From Methanospirillum purgamenti (GTDB lineage: Archaea > Halobacteriota > Methanomicrobia > Methanomicrobiales > Methanospirillaceae), in assembly GCF_018502485.1 (NCBI RefSeq), contig NZ_CP075546.1: DNA of 64,000 bases; one strand, 5' to 3'. Made by a program: the position numbers and the translations under genes. Below, in pieces: positions 60,460 through 64,000 of this stretch (position 1 is the first letter of the stretch; each line of letters starts with the position of its first letter). Under the pieces are notes generated by a model that did not search any database, had not been told where the DNA came from, and saw only the letters and a program-made list of their open reading frames with translations.

Positions 60460-60893
60460 CGTGCTGTAACCACCCCATGGCTGTCCTGATATCTACCTGA
60501 GTACCCATCTGTTGGAGTATCTACTTCCTGAAAGACCATCTGCACTATTCTGTCACCTTCCTGGACAGATACATCTTCTGTTCCACAATTATACAAACAC
60601 AGAGTTAAGTGTCCCCGAAAACCAGGATCAACGAACCCTCCACTGATAAATACTCCGCGCCTTGCGTACGAAGAACGACACCTCAAGGTAGCTGCGATAT
60701 CAACGGGGAGTTCAATCCATTCTTTACTTGCCAGGAGAGTCATCATATTACGTCTGATCATAACCGGTTCAGAGGCGCGTAAATCATATGAGGCCGGTTG
60801 TTGGCTTTCTTCGGCATAAGGATCCAGAATTAAGCCTCCTTCTGTTACAGGCCGGTCAATCCGGGAGCGAATAGACTGTGATGACAGGATCAT
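60456..60893 (-). CDS. dcd: dCTP deaminase family protein (short form)
   Basis: A 145-residue member of the dCTP deaminase/dUTPase family. SQSIRSRIDRPVTEGGLILD opens it, QQPASYDLRA and the core RSSYARRGVFISGGFVDPGF hold the catalytic Glu/Arg/Ser region, and GDRIVQMVFQEV follows. It is shorter than the usual 180-200 residues, so bifunctional dUMP formation is uncertain. It is translationally coupled to the NrpR-like gene and read just beside the tRNA-Arg. Confidence 0.88.
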   Translation of the reverse strand: MILSSQSIRSRIDRPVTEGGLILDPYAEESQQPASYDLRASEPVMIRRNMMTLLASKEWIELPVDIAATLRCRSSYARRGVFISGGFVDPGFRGHLTLCLYNCGTEDVSVQEGDRIVQMVFQEVDTPTDGYSGRYQDSHGVVTAR

Positions 60894-60945
60894 ATCCTAA
60901 GGTGGGAGAATAAAGATTATCAGTCTATGGATTGAAATACTGAGG

Positions 60946-61017
60946 GGATCCATAGGGTAGCGGATATCCTACCGGGCTTCGGACCCGGAGACGTGGGTTC
61001 GATTCCCACTGGATCCG
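60946..61017 (+). tRNA. tRNA-Arg (anticodon TCG)
   Basis: A 72-base cloverleaf. Acceptor arms GGATCCA (60946-60952) and TGGATCC (61010-61016) pair perfectly, with G as discriminator. T8, A14, GG in the D loop and A21 are present. The anticodon stem CCGGG/CCCGG encloses CTTCGGA with anticodon TCG at 60979-60981. The T arm is GTGGG-TTCGATT-CCCAC. CCA is not encoded. No intron is visible. Confidence 0.96.
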
Positions 61018-61023
61018 TCTCTT

Positions 61024-62451
61024 TTACAACGATCTTCTTCGATTGCTGCGACCCCTTCTGTAAGGTCTGTTTCTCTTTGAAAGAATGAGATAGACTCCTA
61101 CTCCTGCTACAATAAGGACCACAACCCCGATACCATAAAACCAGGGTATTTCACCAGATGAAGAAACGCTTTGTATCGTATCTGGAGTATGGAGGATAAT
61201 ATGATTTGGATTCGTTTTTGTACTAGCTGTGGTTGTATTCGGATAATACCCCCCTTTTTCGGCTTTAATCCGGTAGGACTTCTCCTCTATTGCCGGGAGA
61301 ACACAAATGCCATCAAAGCCAGTTTCATTTGTGTTGAGAGGTTCCTGGTTTTCTCCAAGAAGGTATACTGATACATTGCTTAATGGATTACCATTGCTGT
61401 TCTGAGCAAGCACTTCCAAATCAACAAATTCACTTTCAAGAACTATAATAAGATCACTTGTCTCATTTCCAGGAGTGAATGATACCATGTTCTCTTTATA
61501 TCCATCACGAGTAACCGTGAACTCATATGGTTTCATCTCAAGTGATGGGATCATAATCCGGCCAAATTCATTTGTTACACCCTGTAATGAACCATCCATT
61601 TTTACTCGGGATTTTGAAAGTGGCATCTGATCCTTGTTGTACACTGACACAAAAATGGTAGTTTTTGCCTTCACAAGTGGGATGTCTACAACCTGATCTT
61701 CAAAAGAAATTGATCGAGCAAGATGGGTGGATTCATATCCTTCAGCAGAAATATCAAAAATATGTTCAACATTTCTACTGGTATTAGAAATCAGAACACC
61801 ACGATCATTAGTAATACCTGCTTTTGTTCCATCTATCTGTACATGAGCAGAAGTAACAGGATAGCCACTTAATGAATCTAATACCCGAATCGAGATTCTA
61901 TCATTTCTGACAAGTGAGTATTGAACCGTTGAGCTATCTCCACTGGTGACTACGGTATCATGGACAACCTGAAAATTTTGTGCGGTGATTTCGAGATTAT
62001 ATACCTTATCTGACCGTAAAGCCAGTTGTATTTTCCCTTCAGGACCTGTGTAACCATCTTCCCTGCTTCCATCCTCACTTGTGGCTATAATGTGAGCATT
62101 CTGAACAGGAATGAGAGTATCTGCATCAAAAACTTCTACAAAGAGCGTACTATTGCGTACCTGGAGTGGTACCAGAATTGCAGTATCATTTTCTGCAAAA
62201 GTACCGGTCCAATCCGTATATCCTCCTTTCGCAACCCGTATATTCGGATGATATCCTTCAAAACTCAGGTTGAATGCACCGTTGAGATCTGTTTTTCCGG
62301 CAATTTTTCCATCAGCGTAAATGATGGCTTCAGGTATCAAAGCAGTCCGGTCTGACTGCTCAAAGACAATAACCATAACTGATGATCCTGACACAAGACA
62401 CATCGACAGGATGAGACAGATACTAACGATACCAGCGGCAGGAATATGCAT
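61024..62451 (-). CDS. Surface protein with repeated carboxypeptidase-regulatory-like domains
   Basis: A 475-residue membrane-anchored protein. A signal helix (residues 5-22) is followed by about five beta-sandwich units, each with a turn such as YADGKIAGKTDLNGAFNLSF, IDGTKAGITNDRGVLISNTS and MDGSLQGVTNEFGRIMIPSL. These resemble carboxypeptidase-regulatory or PEGA/CnaB-like domains. A C-terminal helix (WFYGIGVVVLIVAGVGVYLI) precedes an Arg-rich tail. It should be an extracellular protein fixed in the membrane. It is convergent with the tRNA-Arg and 48 bases downstream of the AMP phosphorylase gene. Confidence 0.82.
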   Translation of the reverse strand: MHIPAAGIVSICLILSMCLVSGSSVMVIVFEQSDRTALIPEAIIYADGKIAGKTDLNGAFNLSFEGYHPNIRVAKGGYTDWTGTFAENDTAILVPLQVRNSTLFVEVFDADTLIPVQNAHIIATSEDGSREDGYTGPEGKIQLALRSDKVYNLEITAQNFQVVHDTVVTSGDSSTVQYSLVRNDRISIRVLDSLSGYPVTSAHVQIDGTKAGITNDRGVLISNTSRNVEHIFDISAEGYESTHLARSISFEDQVVDIPLVKAKTTIFVSVYNKDQMPLSKSRVKMDGSLQGVTNEFGRIMIPSLEMKPYEFTVTRDGYKENMVSFTPGNETSDLIIVLESEFVDLEVLAQNSNGNPLSNVSVYLLGENQEPLNTNETGFDGICVLPAIEEKSYRIKAEKGGYYPNTTTASTKTNPNHIILHTPDTIQSVSSSGEIPWFYGIGVVVLIVAGVGVYLILSKRNRPYRRGRSNRRRSL

Positions 62452-62499
62452 ACCTGATATAGTGTGTTAGCGGTTCTATCAAAAAAGGATAGGTATTTT

Positions 62500-64000
62500 T
62501 TAGTCATGGTTACGTGATCTTCCGGGTAACCATTCCCTGACATTTGGAACCCGGTCAATGAGCATACCTTCTACAATAACAGGACGTAATCGTCTGGCTA
62601 TCTCAATTGCTTTTTCCAGGCGCCATTTTCTGTCTGCATAGATAGTAAAAATAGGATCTCCTCTGGAAAGACTTGTTCCATGTTTTGCATGAAGATATAA
62701 TCCTGCTCCGTGGTCTGCAGGCGCACCAGCCGTCCGAGCTATGGTTATCAGTGAATGATTGTTTAGATCAATAACATACCCATTGCTATCTGCACGAACG
62801 GTGTAAAAATGCTCCCCTGCAGTAATCTGTGCAGAGGCTATGTCAGGTTTTCCTCCCTGCACTTTAATTATCTCCTGGAATTTTTGTAATGCTTTCCCGG
62901 ACTGCAATATTTCCAGTGCAACATTTGCTCCTTCTCCACGATTTGCTTTTCCGGCAAGTTCAAGGGCAATTCCTGCAATAACACAACTCTTCTGTATTAA
63001 GGAACGGGGAGAATCACTTCCTTCAAGAACACTAAGTGCCTCTTTAATTTCTAGTTTCGGCCCAATAGCACGTCCAACAGGTGCATCACCGTAGGTAAGG
63101 GCACATTCAACACGCATGTTCAGACGTTCACCTAACTCAATAAATTGTCTTGCGAGTTTTCGTCCTTCTTCTATTGAATGAACCTTGCAATATTTTCCAA
63201 CCGGGATATCAATAGCAACAACGTCAGCACCTACTGCAAATTTCTTTGCCATTACACTGGCAATCATCTGTCCAATCTGATCAATTTTAAAGGGATATTC
63301 CTGAATGATGATCTTATCATCTGCAGGTGCAATATTTGTAGCACCACCCCAGACTATCACACCTCCAGTCTTTATAGTCATTTCCTGGACTTCTGATGCA
63401 CTAAACTCAACCGGAGCCAGAACCTCCATTAGGTCAGCAGTGCCTCCGGCTCCAGTAATAGCTCTTGAACTTGTTTTTGGGATTAACAGTCCACTTGCAG
63501 CAATAATCGGAACCACTATTAGAGAGATCTTATTCCCTGGCACTCCACCGATGGAATGTTTATCAACAATAGGTCCGGAATGAAATTCAATCTGATCTCC
63601 GGTTTCAACCATAGCACGAGTAAGAGATTCAATCTCGTCCATATCCAGTTGGTTGATATATGAACTGACAACAAAAGCAGTAATCTCACTTGGAGAAAGT
63701 CTATCCTGCACGATATCCGTTACAATTGTTCTGATATCTTCACGGTTGAGTTTTTCTCCCTCCATCTTCTTTTTGATGTAATCAAGGGAGACCGGACGGC
63801 CTGCTACGCTGACATCAACAACACCACCTTCTGTTAGTTCGAGCAATTCGTTTGTGTGATGGTAGACACCGATACGACCCTGTTCAATGAGGGTGGTAGT
63901 GGTTTCCACGTAATCGGCAGTTACTTTTCCGGATGACGGAGATGAGATAACAACTCTGTCGCCAGTCAGAACCCCAAGTGATTTTGCATCATTTAAATGT
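62500..64000 (-). CDS. deoA: AMP phosphorylase, 5' end cut by window
   Basis: The frame is open to the window edge and gives 499 residues, nearly the full family length of about 503, so only a few N-terminal residues are missing. It matches archaeal AMP phosphorylase (thymidine phosphorylase family), first step of the AMP-RuBisCO salvage route: the N-terminal domain has DAKSLGVLTGDRVVI; the core has VDKHSIGGVPGNKISLI, PKTSSRAITGAGGTADLMEV, GGATNIAPADDKII and LTYGDAPVGRAIGPKLE. The phosphate-binding KHSIGG and Lys of VMAKKFAVGADVV are present. The RuBisCO and R15P isomerase genes are not in the window. Confidence 0.94.
   Translation of the reverse strand, partial: HLNDAKSLGVLTGDRVVISSPSSGKVTADYVETTTTLIEQGRIGVYHHTNELLELTEGGVVDVSVAGRPVSLDYIKKKMEGEKLNREDIRTIVTDIVQDRLSPSEITAFVVSSYINQLDMDEIESLTRAMVETGDQIEFHSGPIVDKHSIGGVPGNKISLIVVPIIAASGLLIPKTSSRAITGAGGTADLMEVLAPVEFSASEVQEMTIKTGGVIVWGGATNIAPADDKIIIQEYPFKIDQIGQMIASVMAKKFAVGADVVAIDIPVGKYCKVHSIEEGRKLARQFIELGERLNMRVECALTYGDAPVGRAIGPKLEIKEALSVLEGSDSPRSLIQKSCVIAGIALELAGKANRGEGANVALEILQSGKALQKFQEIIKVQGGKPDIASAQITAGEHFYTVRADSNGYVIDLNNHSLITIARTAGAPADHGAGLYLHAKHGTSLSRGDPIFTIYADRKWRLEKAIEIARRLRPVIVEGMLIDRVPNVREWLPGRSRNHD

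Noticed and set aside
1..64000. CRISPR arrays, insertion sequences, integrases, phage genes
   Set aside because: No regularly spaced repeats, transposase motifs or att-like duplications were seen; the tRNA-Arg shows no adjacent 3' duplication.

Overview
The window looks like chromosomal DNA of a hydrogenotrophic or formate-using methanogenic archaeon of the order Methanomicrobiales, most like Methanospirillum. The basis is archaeal-type ribosomal proteins (L19e, L32e, S4e, archaeal L30 and L18) with secY, archaeal adenylate kinase and a DUF106 protein behind them, the C1-pathway genes mtd and mer, a Tfx-type regulator, a coenzyme-F390-synthetase-like ligase, an NrpR-type nitrogen regulator, two FdhD paralogues, and archaeal TATA boxes with GGAGG/GGTGA ribosome binding sites. 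The genus is inferred from gene content; no alignment was run.

Layout. 1-4.1 kb: cupin and NAC-like pair, then a nitrosative/oxidative stress block (hcp, HxlR regulator, zinc ribbon, two-cluster ferredoxin). 4.3-7.5 kb: Cys/Met/His-rich winged-helix regulator followed by an OB-fold lipobox-free secreted protein and a MacB-type ABC permease and ATPase. 7.5-13.6 kb: radical SAM protein, thioredoxin-fold protein, PsiE-like and TRIC-like membrane proteins, MetX with CBS domains, NadA. 13.7-29.3 kb: a sulfur-trafficking island with four cysteine desulfurase domains (SufS-like; a class-V family member behind moaD/moaE; NifS with NifU; and a SufS domain fused to a PAPS-reductase-like protein), two FdhD paralogues, a CysE-DUF59 fusion, a sulfur carrier with TtuA, an orphan NMT1-type binding protein, an MFS transporter and ThiM. 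29.5-38.3 kb: a surface cluster made of a CARDB-like protein, a TPR protein and three paralogous membrane proteins whose kinase domains lack the catalytic HRD and DFG aspartates. 38.3-39.7 kb: F390-synthetase-like ligase.

39.7-54.6 kb is the ribosomal protein superoperon read on the minus strand: L3, L4, L23, L2, S19, L22, S3, L29, RNase P Rpp29, S17, L14, L24, S4e, L5, S14, S8, L6, L32e, L19e, L18, S5, L30, L15, secY, adk, DUF106, cmk. It is preceded by an approximately 430-base leader with several strong hairpins, two of them mutually exclusive. 54.6-64 kb: Tfx regulator, mtd behind an inverted repeat that brackets its TATA box, a GalT-like protein, mer, an FtsZ/tubulin-like protein, NrpR with dCTP deaminase, tRNA-Arg(TCG), a repeat-domain surface protein and AMP phosphorylase, which runs off the window end.

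The most interesting parts are the sulfur island (especially the PAPS reductase-SufS fusion and the degenerate second FdhD), the membrane pseudokinase cluster, the structured leader before L3, and the metal-ligand-rich regulator with its ABC transporter. No CRISPR array, insertion sequence, integrase or phage gene was seen.
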